The notes under the pieces: model-generated
What the model saw: the letters and a program-made list of their open reading frames with translations, nothing else
Told to the model about the DNA's origin: nothing
Database searches by the model: none
Position numbers and translations under genes: made by a program
DNA from: Pseudo-nitzschia pungens
Lineage: Eukaryota; Bacillariophyta; Bacillariophyceae; Bacillariales; Bacillariaceae
NCBI GenBank assembly: GCA_037355855.1
Contig: CM074760.1
Location: 2,534,501 to 2,598,500 of the forward strand
Length of the DNA: 64,000 nt
Reading direction: 5' to 3'
In this document: positions 54,347 through 64,000 of the stretch, one piece after another
Position numbering within the stretch: position 1 is the first letter of the stretch
How the letters are laid out: every line of letters begins with the position of its first letter

Positions 54347-56191
54347 TTACGCAGGAATGTTGAAGATTCCATTTATTTGAACGTAGACATTCGAGGCTAG
54401 GCCTGCTACGAGGGCAATCGCGCCAAAGATGACGAAGAAAATAGCGAAGCCGTAGTCTACGAGACTAGGTTCGACGATGTCGGTGGTATCGTTACCATTG
54501 ATCACGGCTGGAGGTGAATGATCCAACGTCACGTTCTGCTGTTTGTCGCCACTAGAGTCCGTACCATTCTCGGACATCGGTGAGGACGGCTGATACTCTT
54601 CTTCGTCCAGAACCGCTAGTCGTTCCGTCAGTCCAGCAGATCCGTTCAGAGCAACCTTGATCCAAAGGGGCATGCCCAGCACGAACCACCACCAAGGCTT
54701 TTTGTAACCGGAAATGTATTCCTTGGAAAACACTTGCCGAGGATCGACTGCAGGCAACGGGGAGTTTTCGGATGATATTTGAGCTGTAGCATCCCCCTCG
54801 ATCGGCAGATTGGCTTCTGCCTCCGCAGCACTCGAGATCACCGGCTTGGAAGTATTGAGGGTCAGAATTTGATTGGCCAGGCGCTGCAAAAAATCCTCAC
54901 CGTGCACGCCCAGGTACACCAATCCCGGACCAATGTAGGCGAGACAACAGCCGCCCACGGCACCCGTGATGCTCAGGACCGGGCCCAGGTCGTCCACGAT
55001 CAAGGCAGGAATCAGCGTCAAGATGTAAATCAGGAACGTAACTTGGTGTCGTCGGTTGAGGATGTTGCAGCACTTGGCTTTGCGCTGGAAGGTCGTTTCT
55101 TCTCCCGTCTCCGCATTCACGAGTGTGTCGACAATGTATCCGTCCATGTCTCCCTTCCATAAGAGCTGAACCAGCACGTGCCGTGCCACAAAGGCCTCCA
55201 TTGGATAGGTAAAAAACATCGTCAGGGCCAACAGAGAACGGGCGGCGTTGGCACTGTTGGTGTCGACTCCGAAATTGTTCAGGACGTCTCCCTGGGTGTT
55301 TTCCAAGAATCCCAGATACCCCGAAACACCCAGAACCAGGCAACAAACCACCGAAATCGACAACGAGACACCGCTAACGATTGACCATCGACGTGGTGTT
55401 GGATTATCCAGAGAGGAAGCCACGATAAATGCCGAATGCTGGCAGCACATGGCAACCGTCAACACGCCAAATCCAATGAAAAAACCCTTGTCGATGATGG
55501 AGTTCTTGATGACGCTCCCGAGTCCACCCGCCGCCGACACAGTTTGTTTGATGGGCGCAACGGCTGCCACAAATCCGACCAACAGTATATCGGCACCCAC
55601 ACTTATGCTCGACGTAAACGCCAGGGAGGAAAAATCGCGCTGCATGGAAAGAGGAACAACCACCAACAAACTCGTGACAAGCATCACCACCTCCCGCTCC
55701 CAGAATCCCCCGACGCTAGCATCCCCGTCGTCGACGAGGCCCATTACTACCGGTAGAGTGTCCTTGATGATCAGAAGGTAGGCAACCATGGCACCGTAGG
55801 CCGCGACAAACATGCTAATCAAGACAAATGCCCTGCCACGGGACCCAAATGGAAGGCCCATCAAATCGTCGTATGTCCAAACACCCCTTCCCTTCAGACT
55901 CGAGCTGGAGGTTGCCAGATTTACCATCATGCGCAGGGACTTATCGGTGAAATAGCCGACCAGCAGCAACAGAATGACGCCACTGACGAGTCCACTCTGC
56001 TGGAGGGCGAATGGAATTCCAATGATTCCAGCGCCCACGATAGAGTTGACGAGATTGGAACAAGCCCCGGAGATTTGGGACCGTTTCTTGGGAAGCATGC
56101 TGGGATCCGAGATGGGTTTGTGGATCGGATTGGGGCCCTGCGATGGAACAGCCGATTGGCTTTGGTTGACCATTTCCATAGATTCTGCCAT
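54347..56191 (-). CDS. AAAP/SLC38-type amino-acid transporter
   Basis: A 614-aa, single-exon membrane protein from the ATG at 56189-56191 (another ATG lies five codons on). The signature NLVNSIVGAGIIGIPFALQQSG at about 46-67 is the first TM of the amino acid/auxin permease family (SLC38, yeast AVT). About 11 TM segments follow, including a CCQHSAFIVASSL segment near 255. Members move neutral or cationic amino acids with H+ or Na+ across the plasma or vacuolar membrane. The loop between the last segments (about 440-570) is long, acidic and rich in Ser, Asn and Asp, unlike animal members. A 7-bp repeat lies upstream. The substrate cannot be told from the sequence. Confidence 0.9.
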   Translation of the reverse strand: MAESMEMVNQSQSAVPSQGPNPIHKPISDPSMLPKKRSQISGACSNLVNSIVGAGIIGIPFALQQSGLVSGVILLLLVGYFTDKSLRMMVNLATSSSSLKGRGVWTYDDLMGLPFGSRGRAFVLISMFVAAYGAMVAYLLIIKDTLPVVMGLVDDGDASVGGFWEREVVMLVTSLLVVVPLSMQRDFSSLAFTSSISVGADILLVGFVAAVAPIKQTVSAAGGLGSVIKNSIIDKGFFIGFGVLTVAMCCQHSAFIVASSLDNPTPRRWSIVSGVSLSISVVCCLVLGVSGYLGFLENTQGDVLNNFGVDTNSANAARSLLALTMFFTYPMEAFVARHVLVQLLWKGDMDGYIVDTLVNAETGEETTFQRKAKCCNILNRRHQVTFLIYILTLIPALIVDDLGPVLSITGAVGGCCLAYIGPGLVYLGVHGEDFLQRLANQILTLNTSKPVISSAAEAEANLPIEGDATAQISSENSPLPAVDPRQVFSKEYISGYKKPWWWFVLGMPLWIKVALNGSAGLTERLAVLDEEEYQPSSPMSENGTDSSGDKQQNVTLDHSPPAVINGNDTTDIVEPSLVDYGFAIFFVIFGAIALVAGLASNVYVQINGIFNIPA

Positions 56192-57137
56192 GATGCACGT
56201 TCTGCCTCAACTTTGAAGGCTGTTCTTTCGCAATTTTTTGAGTGCTTCTAGGATGGGAAGTGTAACGCTAGAGGGTAGCGTGTAGCGTGTAGCGTGTAGC
56301 GTGAAATAATGAATACTGAATGCTCAACGTCTTGTTGCAATGCTACGAGACGTATTTGAGATGAAATTATGCTGTGTGCACCAGCTGCCCAACCGGATAA
56401 GAGATTCAAGATGGATGATTGCACTGCGATGATCACGGATCGTGTCTCTGTTCGCATTCGGTAATTTTAGTGACCGTTGAAGAAAAAAATGTCCCCGTCA
56501 TTTTTTTGGGAAGTCCAGTCTCAATACCTACGTGTACATATGTACGTAGACCTTGTATGATATTTTCGTACGTTAGTGAGAACGTGCAGATTATTACGAA
56601 GTACTGTACTAAGGTTACGTATTTGTTGCTCCGCTTTCTCAAGTTTTTCCTTTTTGAGACCATTGCCAAGTATTTTCTGAGATTGTTTCCCCCAGTTCCA
56701 TTTCCATTTGAGCGGCATGTCTTCTATCATGGTAAGGGGATTGAGGCGGCATATCTTCTATCATCCCGAGTCGTATGAGGGTCGCTTAGAGGAGACGGAA
56801 ACGCCCGGTCGTAGTACAGAACAAGTGACTGTCCGCTCATAGAAACAAGTTGCCGGGTTACAACAACTCCTGCTCCTTTCTGTACTAGTTGTTGTAGTAG
56901 AAAGACTGTAATTTTCTGCATTACCTACTGGTATCTTTGGATTGGATAATATTAAATGGTATGACAATTAGAAAGATCTCAATAGTGAGTTACCACTAGT
57001 TCCATAATTGAAAATGGAGTACACGTACGATGGTTCTAGTAGCTTTAAGATGATAGAAACAATAGCTTTTCATATTCCAATGATGATCACAAAATATCAA
57101 ACAAAACTATCATACTTGTATAATTACAATATTATTT
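56192..57137. other. Intergenic region
   Basis: The promoter side of the AAAP gene. It holds a GTAGCGT x4 repeat and, further off, ACGTACGT/TACGAAGTACTGTAC/AAGGTTACGTA motifs at 56530-56622. No gene is seen. Confidence 0.6.
56275..56302. repeat. (GTAGCGT)4 tandem repeat
   Basis: Four exact 7-bp copies about 85 bp upstream of the AAAP transporter ATG, in its 5' UTR or core promoter. Confidence 0.95.
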
Positions 57138-58193
57138 TCACACCACAATTGTCCCACCATGGTTACCGTCATCATCCTCGTCATCATCCCCACTACCGTC
57201 AACATTGTTCAAGAGCCGATCGGATGGATTCATCCTTGCCCTGAAGTAATCCGCTCTCGTTCCTCGATGGACTCTCAGAGTAAGCAAACTAAAAAGTAAG
57301 CATATCGACAGTCCCATAGCCAATAACTTCATCTGCGATACAACATTGAGAGGGGGGCCTCCGTATGCTAACCGTTGGTGATACGTTCCAATGTGATCGT
57401 GGTAGTGATGGGGACTCGAGGATTGCGATCTAGTCGACCCGGACTTTGTTCCTTTCTGACTGCTCCCGATATCCCCGATTGCCGTTTCGAGCCAAGGGTC
57501 AGACTCGAATACTATCTGCCCGGAGAGTCCAACGTTTCGACCTTTCCCGTATGCACGCCGGTCGCAGTTGGCAATCAAGACCTCGTACTTTGTGTCTTGG
57601 GATGGGAAGGAGGGAATTCTGCTGGCCCTGGGATCGGTAATCCTGTCTTTCATTATCATTCCCGACGGCGGGATGTGCAATTCCGTATGGTATCCGCTAA
57701 AGATCGAATGGTCGATCGAAAGGCGGCCGGTTGTTTCGTCACAGAGTGACAAGAACTTGGTTTCGTCGAGTTGCACCATTTTGCCAATTCCGTATTTAGG
57801 CAAATCGCATGATGTTTGCAGACCCGAAGGGCAGTGCGCCGGGATTTCGACTACTGCAATATCAATGTACGAGCTGTTTATTCTTTGGTTTAAATAATTT
57901 AGGTGATTTTGCTGCTGCACCCCGTCGTTATTGTTCGGAGGGAGACTCGGACCCTGGACAGACTCGCTTGTGAATGTATTTGAATTCGGCTCGTGATTTT
58001 TCTTGTGTGGATCAGGAACGTATGCCCAAAACCGCAATTCCTCGAGACTTATTTTGCCAGGCAGTGAAACGCTATGAGTTGCTTCCTCGACTTGTCCAGG
58101 ATGAATGATGATTGCCTGTTCATCGAACAGTCCGAGGTCGTCTTCCCCACCTGACTTTTTCACTCGGAAAAACTGGCTTCGAATATATTCCAT
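57138..58193 (-). CDS. Membrane protein with a C-terminal TM segment, unknown function
   Basis: A 351-aa protein from the ATG at 58191-58193; an upstream in-frame GTG is ignored. Most of the protein is hydrophilic and beta-rich, with an Asn/Gln-rich loop (about 75-105). Four Cys occur in pairs (PAHCPSGLQTSC and SLCDETTG). A conserved-looking block, KYEVLIANCDRRAYGKGRNVGLSGQIVF, lies just before a Ser/His-rich stretch. One TM segment (about residues 298-316, LLAMGLSICLLFSLLTL) is followed by a basic stop-transfer sequence and a strongly acidic end (GDDDEDDDG). No N-terminal signal is evident. I do not recognise the family; it could be a tail-anchored-like or type I membrane protein of the secretory pathway. 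Confidence 0.7.
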   Translation of the reverse strand: MEYIRSQFFRVKKSGGEDDLGLFDEQAIIIHPGQVEEATHSVSLPGKISLEELRFWAYVPDPHKKNHEPNSNTFTSESVQGPSLPPNNNDGVQQQNHLNYLNQRINSSYIDIAVVEIPAHCPSGLQTSCDLPKYGIGKMVQLDETKFLSLCDETTGRLSIDHSIFSGYHTELHIPPSGMIMKDRITDPRASRIPSFPSQDTKYEVLIANCDRRAYGKGRNVGLSGQIVFESDPWLETAIGDIGSSQKGTKSGSTRSQSSSPHHYHDHIGTYHQRLAYGGPPLNVVSQMKLLAMGLSICLLFSLLTLRVHRGTRADYFRARMNPSDRLLNNVDGSGDDDEDDDGNHGGTIVV

Positions 58194-60130
58194 TGTAGTA
58201 GTTGTTGTGACTGACACTCCTAGTTTTATGACAAATGTTCCATGGGCTAATTAATTTAAGATGCTTCGGCTTCACAGGTATATTGACTTCAAAGAAAAGT
58301 GTGACAAGAATTCCTTCTTTGTTTCTTGCTTCGTGGAGTTCGACAAAATCTGGGGTTTCTTCACGACTGGTGAGTCTTTTTCTAAATTGAGAGCGTCCCC
58401 CGGCGTGCATAAAACTGATACTGCTAATCTTACCAATAGCAATACGTCAACGCAGAGATCATTGTTGTTCCGTTCCGTCATTAAAAAATTAAAAAAAGAA
58501 GTACGTTCGGTAGGTACACGTAATCGTACTGGTAAGAGTACGAGTACCTTACCACCAAAGTAAACCTTACGGTACCGTATGTACGTTTAAAACTCTAATT
58601 TTAAGGCACAACACTCCAATTGAAAGCGAACGTACGGTAAGTTACGGTAAGGTTACAACAGCGGTATTTTGTTATCATGGTAGTACTGGTACGGAGTATA
58701 TATTTACAAGTACTAGTTGTAGTAATTGATCAAAAGGTTGTTCTATTATAATTATCATGCTTGATTTTTTTAGGTTGAATAGTCAAGAAAAGACGTTGGT
58801 GGTGCTGGGAGGTACCAGCCAAGAGATATTAGTACTTCTACTACTTCTACTAGTACTACTACTACTACTATTAGCTTCTTAATACTAGTAGTATGTTTGT
58901 TTGAAAATTGCAAGAACATCTTCCTTGCTGGTTCATGACACCACCACCACTGCTGCTGGTGCATGATAAATGAACAAGATCTCCCAGCACTTTTTGCTAG
59001 TAGTACTAGGATTGCTATTGTTCTTTAATTTGGAATCATTGCTCCCCCTTCTGTTTCTATGAGGGTTCTGTCACAAGTGGTGCCAAGAGGCAATCACGAA
59101 CCTCAACTGCTTTCTGGTTCTTCTTCCGTTCTTGCCTTGGGAGGAGGAGATTTTGACCTCCTCTTGAAAACTTTTTTGACTTTGATTCAACATAACGGAA
59201 TGGGCATTGCTGAGTCGTGGTGCTGGGATATGCGTTGTCCCTTTACTGCTAGCGAAGAATGAAAGCAACGGCAGTAGTATGCTCCTCACGATGCATGGAT
59301 GATATTGGTTTCTAAACTGCTGGTGCTTACTAGTAGTAGTACTAGTATTCCGAGACGATTGAGTTCCATAGTCATCAGGAAACCTGTCAGTGACGTACCG
59401 TCGTTGATGTAGCCGAGGTACTAGAACCGAAAGTCGCATCTATTGTTGCGGCGAAGGTTACTTCGTTTCAAACTTCTTCGATGCAGTCATCTTCGTATTT
59501 GCCCAGTAACGATTGTTTTTATTACTATAGTATCAGTGCTTGTTGCGGTTCCTTTCCTATTAACTAACTGGAACCCACATATCAACTCGTGAGATACTAC
59601 TCAACAAATACGGTGTTTTAGAATGAAAATATCATTGACACCTTTTGTACCAATGTTTTTACTGTACTGTACCGGTAGTACTGTAAACTTGATTGCCTGT
59701 ACAGTATTTTTTTCACTTCGAGGTTACGGGTCTTACTTTAAGTACCGTACGTGTACTCATTATGGAATAAATTCAGGATTACCATTAGTCTCGTCTTGGA
59801 TAGAATAGCTTCCGCATCTCTTTGAAGGGGGCTATAGAAAATGCTTGAAAAACACGATTCATCAGCTTCTCTTATCCACTGGTCATATGAACTAAGAAGT
59901 ATTTTTCTGATTCTTTTCTCCGTCTCCTGCTCCAACGATGATTACTGGTACGAAAACAAACTCCGCAACACACATGTTAAAACGAGTGGTCTATGCATCA
60001 CTTATTTTGTGGGATAACAATGTAAGATTTTACCTCGCTTGTAAGATTGCTCTTGAGAGACGCATAGCAGATGGTTTCTTCCCATCGATCTCATTATTAC
60101 TTATTAGATTGATGCAACAAGTCCTTCAAC
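58194..60130. other. Intergenic region
   Basis: No gene is supported. GTACG/TTACCGGTA-type motifs are dense at 58500-58640 and again at 59655-59755, and ACTAGT triplets at 58824-58885 and 59326-59346. Confidence 0.6.
58824..58885. repeat. ACTAGTAGT-type triplet array
   Basis: CTACT/ACTAGT triplets in two adjacent blocks in the middle of the spacer. Confidence 0.8.
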
Positions 60131-60691
60131 ATGGCCCTTCGAAACTACTTTCAAGATTTGGTTCGCGCTCAGAACCATTGCAATGGTAGTTGCAAAGAGG
60201 AGCAATCCATTAAAATCACTATTATCAACGACAACTCTTCATCTTCTCTACCCGACAAGTGCGTAGTTGATTGTACCAACAACGACACTTTGTTTTCTTC
60301 CAACAAAACGATGACGATCACCGGCACGGATAGCAGCCTATCGTTGGGCTGCGACAATAGTGACGACTCATTCATTGGTTGCCACGAAAGTTTTCATCGA
60401 GACGATTCAGACTTTGAGGCGAATCGAGTGATGCTGGCTGATTTTCGACGAAGACAACGCATTCTCCGAGAAGCATTGAGTCCAAAACCGAACACATCTT
60501 CTGTTTCATCGATCGAGCACCTTTCTCCCGAGCGATACAATCGGCAGACGACCCCTCCGAAAGCAAACTGTCACTTACACAGCAAGTCGGAGGAGGGTAT
60601 CACCGGGGAGGAGAGTCAACGCGGTCGACTGGCTCGGCTAAAAAGAAGTCTCCTTCGCGAGCAAGAGGAATCGGGTTGTCTTCTGCTATAA
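60131..60691 (+). CDS. Small hydrophilic protein ending in a CLLL prenylation box
   Basis: A 186-aa frame from the ATG at 60131. It is Ser/Asp/Asn-rich with many Cys in the first half, and has two basic helices: FRRRQRILREAL (about 104-115) and GRLARLKRSLLREQEE near the end. The last four residues, CLLL, form a CaaX box of the type geranylgeranylated by GGTase I when the last residue is Leu. The basic helix just before would help membrane binding, as in Rho/Rac proteins, but no GTPase domain is present. No family is recognised. An additional 5' exon cannot be excluded. Confidence 0.55.
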   Translation: MALRNYFQDLVRAQNHCNGSCKEEQSIKITIINDNSSSSLPDKCVVDCTNNDTLFSSNKTMTITGTDSSLSLGCDNSDDSFIGCHESFHRDDSDFEANRVMLADFRRRQRILREALSPKPNTSSVSSIEHLSPERYNRQTTPPKANCHLHSKSEEGITGEESQRGRLARLKRSLLREQEESGCLLL

Positions 60692-61167
60692 GGATCCTCC
60701 CGATCGGCCAATACAGAACCATTGGATTGGGTTCTCTTTGTGTACTGAATTCGCTGCTTTTCGCCGAATAACTTTGGGTCCAATTGAATTTTGAGAAAGG
60801 TTGGTTGACCACAACCAAAATGTAACTAGAATATATGTCATCATCATCACGGTACCAAAAGTCTTCTATAGATGCTTGTCTTGCCTACTACTGATTCCAT
60901 CGAATTGTACACCACGTCGAATACGTAAAAATGAACAGCAGAGCGAGAAGGCATCGTCCGCTCCGTCAAAAGTTCATGCGTAGCAAAAGGCTATGGAAAA
61001 GTCGTTTCCTAAATCTACATTATTTTTTCATTGTCATCAAAAGTGAGAGGATCGGACGGAGTCGGATCACATAGTCGATCTATAGCTTGCGATGGGATTT
61101 CGTTCGAGTCGAGCAAGCCAAAACAGTTCCACCAAAACAAAGTTTGTGCTCGTGTCGACCTTTCGGA
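60692..61167. other. Convergent spacer
   Basis: About 475 bp; no gene or repeat is recognised. Confidence 0.6.
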
Positions 61168-62286
61168 TCAGGCCGCCTGAGCGCAAACCTTTTGTGGCAT
61201 CATGATGACCGCGGTGTTCGCAATGAAACCGTCGAGACTCTCCCGAAAGGCATCGGTTTCGCCATTTCGGTTGCCGTCGCTCTCCCCGTCGCTACTACCA
61301 TTGCTTTGCGGCACCGGTGTTCGTTGGAGTGCCACAGAAGAAGCAGCGTTTCGGTTCTTGGATTCAATGGCGATCATGACAATGGACAATAGTTTTTGCA
61401 GACACTGTCGTTGTCGGATCGTGTCCTTCGCCAACCGGTACATCTCGCTGATGTTGTTGTACAGAATCATCATGAATCGAAAGCTTGCGCTCGATGTGGG
61501 GTCTTCGTGACCACCGTTGAGACCGTAGCTTCTGGAGTTTGCGTGGAGTCTCTTCCAATATTCGAACGTGAGCTCATAGATAAGGAGGGCCTTTCGAATG
61601 TGTTCATTGCTGGTGGTTAGTGTCTTGCTTTCGCTCTCGCTTTTGCAGCCGGTCTTTCCGGCAATGACCAAGGCCTTGAGATGATGTGCCAGACTGAGAT
61701 TGAACAAGATGACGAAGAAGAGGGTAGATCCCATTTCATGATCTTTCGGAATAAGGATAGGGCTTTGGTATATGTAGCCACGTTCGTCGCCCTTGTTGGA
61801 TGCATTCGTAGATTCGTCATTTTCGTTGCGATACTCTATCCTTCTTCTCTTGTTGCTAGATACTATAGCATCGGTTCGATGAATTCTTCTTCCGCTACTA
61901 CTGATGCTGCTGCTGCTGTTCTCTGTGGTAACCTGGACATGTGTTGTCGGTTGAGCTCTACTCCTCTGTCTTTCGGAAAAACTTATGCAGCCGTCTAAGG
62001 TACATTGGTCACAAAGGCAATAGTTTTTCTCGCGATGATCCGTGTGGTTTTCGTTTAGAATGTCCGATTCCATCAAGCGAAGGGCTTGCTGAAGCGCCGT
62101 GATTGCTCCGTCGTAATGTCCACTTTCGATCAGAGACGTAGCAGCGTTGTTCAAGTCAATCGCATCGGCGACGCCTTTTTGTCGAACGGAAGGCGATGTC
62201 ATTGTGCTTGTAGATGTCGCAGTCTTTGTGGATCTTTGTTTGTGGGAAACGTTGTTGCGGTTTTTGTGTGAAGTTTTCGTCTGCAT
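61168..62286 (-). CDS. TPR-like protein of a diatom-expanded type
   Basis: A 372-aa protein from the ATG at 62284-62286; the frame is open further upstream but only from a GTG. After a basic, Ser/Thr-rich N-terminus, helical pairs resembling tetratricopeptide repeats appear: DLNNAATSLIESGHYDGAITALQQALRLM (about 43-71), LFNLSLAHHLKAL (about 195-208) with AFLLYELTFEYW-like helices after it (actual text KALLIYELTFEYW, near 232-244), and ILYNNISEMYRL. The gap between them is Cys/Ser-rich with an RRRIEYR basic patch. I recall that diatom genomes hold many such proteins. TPRs mediate protein contacts, and no specific role is visible. The C-terminus has a GSSDGESDGNRNGE acidic stretch. Confidence 0.75.
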   Translation of the reverse strand: MQTKTSHKNRNNVSHKQRSTKTATSTSTMTSPSVRQKGVADAIDLNNAATSLIESGHYDGAITALQQALRLMESDILNENHTDHREKNYCLCDQCTLDGCISFSERQRSRAQPTTHVQVTTENSSSSISSSGRRIHRTDAIVSSNKRRRIEYRNENDESTNASNKGDERGYIYQSPILIPKDHEMGSTLFFVILFNLSLAHHLKALVIAGKTGCKSESESKTLTTSNEHIRKALLIYELTFEYWKRLHANSRSYGLNGGHEDPTSSASFRFMMILYNNISEMYRLAKDTIRQRQCLQKLLSIVMIAIESKNRNAASSVALQRTPVPQSNGSSDGESDGNRNGETDAFRESLDGFIANTAVIMMPQKVCAQAA

Positions 62287-64000
62287 TTTCAACGGTTTAT
62301 TACGGTGTTTTCGCGGTACGATACCGAATATGATGGTGTTATTTACGTATAGTGATTTTGAAGGAATAGTGATTAGTGAGAACTTTGCTGGGAAGCTCCC
62401 TTTTTTGAGTTGATCCCGTCTTAGTATTATGAAACTAAAATGCGCTCCTGGCAAACCGATTGTGATCCGTTGCACCGCTCAAGCCAAGTTTTCGGTCTGT
62501 CGCGAATCAACAAGACCCGCATAATAGCGAAATGGAATGAATCCTGATGACATTTTGAAAATAAGCTCAGGAACATTAAGAAACAGGTGCGCGCATGTAT
62601 GGACGAAAGGATTAAATAAAAACAATTGTCAATTTGAGACTTTTGCTTCAACTCATAAACCTTACGGGTTCTCACTGGTATATATCAATTCGGTCCATCG
62701 TGTTTGATAAAACGCTAAGGTTACAGCGTACAAGTATCACCACCACTAGATGATTGCAACGTTGTGTGTACCACGTTTCGAACGACCAATCTTCCGGCAA
62801 AACGTTTATCATTGCTACTATGATGTAGCATTATGCTTTATCATTTTTATTTTTCCGCTTTCGGTCTCCGAATACGGTTTACCGAACAACTCTTATTTAT
62901 GTTGTATGAGTCCAATAAGTACTGGTGTATCGTGCCCCCTCTCAAAATCAATCAAAATCTGTTCTCTTCTCCCTAGCATCATGCTTTCGATGATTCAGAA
63001 AAAGCTGGCAGCGAACAGCGATCATAATTTTTTTGAAGGTCGCCTGGCCCAACAGATAGAAGGGACAACACACCTGCGTACTACATGTTGCTTTTTGTGA
63101 ATGCGTCGTATATATACTATTACGTAGTAATCTATCTGGTACAACGGTACTACTATTCCGTAATACTACATATATGATAGACGCAATTGAGAGTTTGACG
63201 GATTGCCATAATCATGGTGATATAATTTTTTCACTATCACAAAAACATCAACACCGTCTTGTAGACTGCTTGTTGAGGATTGTTGTTATGAGGGCCTGCC
63301 TTTACTAAATATTGCATGGACTGTCTGTACCGGTATCATCATGTACCATCGAGGATTCCTCTGCCGAGGTTCGTGGACTAGATTGGCAATACTACTCAAC
63401 GGCAAATTACGACTAGGACTGGCTTCGACGGGAATTACCAGGTACGGCGGTAGTCGTTCTATTCCATAATAGTAGTCGTATTTCAACATGGGAACTGGAG
63501 GGGTCGTTCTGGCCCAGCAAGATTCATTCCTTCTGGATGTGCCATGCGACGAACGAGGTACGTACGTACTTACCATACGTTCGAGAAGACAGCTCTAGCT
63601 CACAGTACGTACGTAATCTGAAGTACATATCGTAGATACGTACTATATGTTCCACCTCTCTTTCCAAAATCGCGAGTTTCTGTTTTCGTCATACGGTACG
63701 GTACATACCTAAAGTACTAAAGTACGTACATAGGAACAAAAAATAATGTGTCTGGTCACTTTGCGGTCCTTCGTCCGTCCTACGTTACGTTGCGTCCCAC
63801 AGTAGCCGTTAGTATTATTTAGTATCGGCACACCGCCGTGAGCAAGAATTATGAGGTTGTTTTGGGTTTTTTTTCTCATACTGGTAAGATTAGTATGTAC
63901 CGGTAAGTTACGTAAGGTCATTGCAGTAGTATCTGCGCGCACCTTCGGAGGCAACATTCCACTCCGACAAAGGAAAAGCAACGTAGGGTGGGAACCAAGG
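62287..64000. other. Intergenic region to window end
   Basis: No gene is supported. TAAGGTTACAG (62716-62727) and CTTACGGG motifs lie upstream of the TPR gene. ACGTACGT/GGTACGGTACAT motifs are dense at 63555-63790 and 63895-63920, perhaps upstream of a gene beyond the window. Confidence 0.55.

Noticed and set aside
59059..59262. A 67-codon plus-strand frame between triplet arrays
   Set aside because: Short, no family, and set in repeat-rich intergenic DNA.
62287..62475. A 63-residue N-terminal extension of the TPR-like protein
   Set aside because: It starts with GTG and is hydrophobic without motif; the first ATG is at 62286.

Overview
The window looks like nuclear DNA of a diatom, most likely a pennate one. 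The supporting signs are a Ty1/copia element with a diatom-style pol, short GT-AG introns (93 to 260 nt), two plastid bipartite presequences with an ASAFAP-like cleavage site, a Tyr/Lys/Ser-rich silica-associated-type protein, a proline/threonine-rich FAS1 surface protein, a single-pass LRR protein of the kind expanded in diatoms, and gene-poor spacers full of short ACTAGT and TAAGGTTAC motifs. No species is assigned.

Layout. 1-3588: 3' part of a copia retrotransposon, with open pol and right LTR. 4586-11476: an MFS transporter gene (-) divergent from a very unusual gene (+) that joins three enzyme modules: homocitrate-synthase-like, HisC-like aminotransferase and TauD-like dioxygenase. 13290-16141: two-exon secreted protein with a cingulin/silaffin-like N-terminus, a beta-propeller and a probable GPI signal. 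18119-19414: plastid-targeted, disordered RGG/Asp-rich protein. 20709-21668: rhodanese (-). 24863-25948: plastid-targeted protein with three Cys-containing repeats. 28342-30663: ankyrin protein. 32756-34646: PT-rich FAS1 adhesin-like protein, two exons. 36412-38343: TPT/DMT nucleotide-sugar or sugar-phosphate translocator. 39016-40866: LRR plus 2OG-Fe(II) oxygenase (-). 41701-43816: LRR membrane protein (-), two exons. 46888-47795: ARL2 GTPase (-), two exons, the first of 27 nt. 48115-48186: tRNA-Thr(UGU) (-). 48912-50527: 2OG-Fe(II) oxygenase, two exons. About 51310-52209: NhaC antiporter pseudogene. 53328-53938: small one-TM protein, two exons. 54347-56191: AAAP amino-acid transporter (-). 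57138-58193: unknown membrane protein (-). 60131-60691: small protein ending in a CLLL box. 61168-62286: TPR-like protein (-).

How they fit together. The genes are mostly unrelated neighbours, as is usual in eukaryotes. The exception is the divergent pair of MFS transporter and three-module enzyme, which has the form of a minimal metabolite cassette: keto-acid chain extension, transamination, hydroxylation, transport. This is the strongest candidate for an undescribed system here. Two non-coding foldback elements (22510-23188 and 44611-45142) and a polarity in intergenic motif use (TAAGGTTAC/ACGAAGTA upstream, ACTAGTAGT downstream) are the main non-gene signals.

Limits. Exon joins are inferred from reading frame, GT-AG sites and family fit, without transcript data. 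Family names are from recognition of motifs, without database searches.
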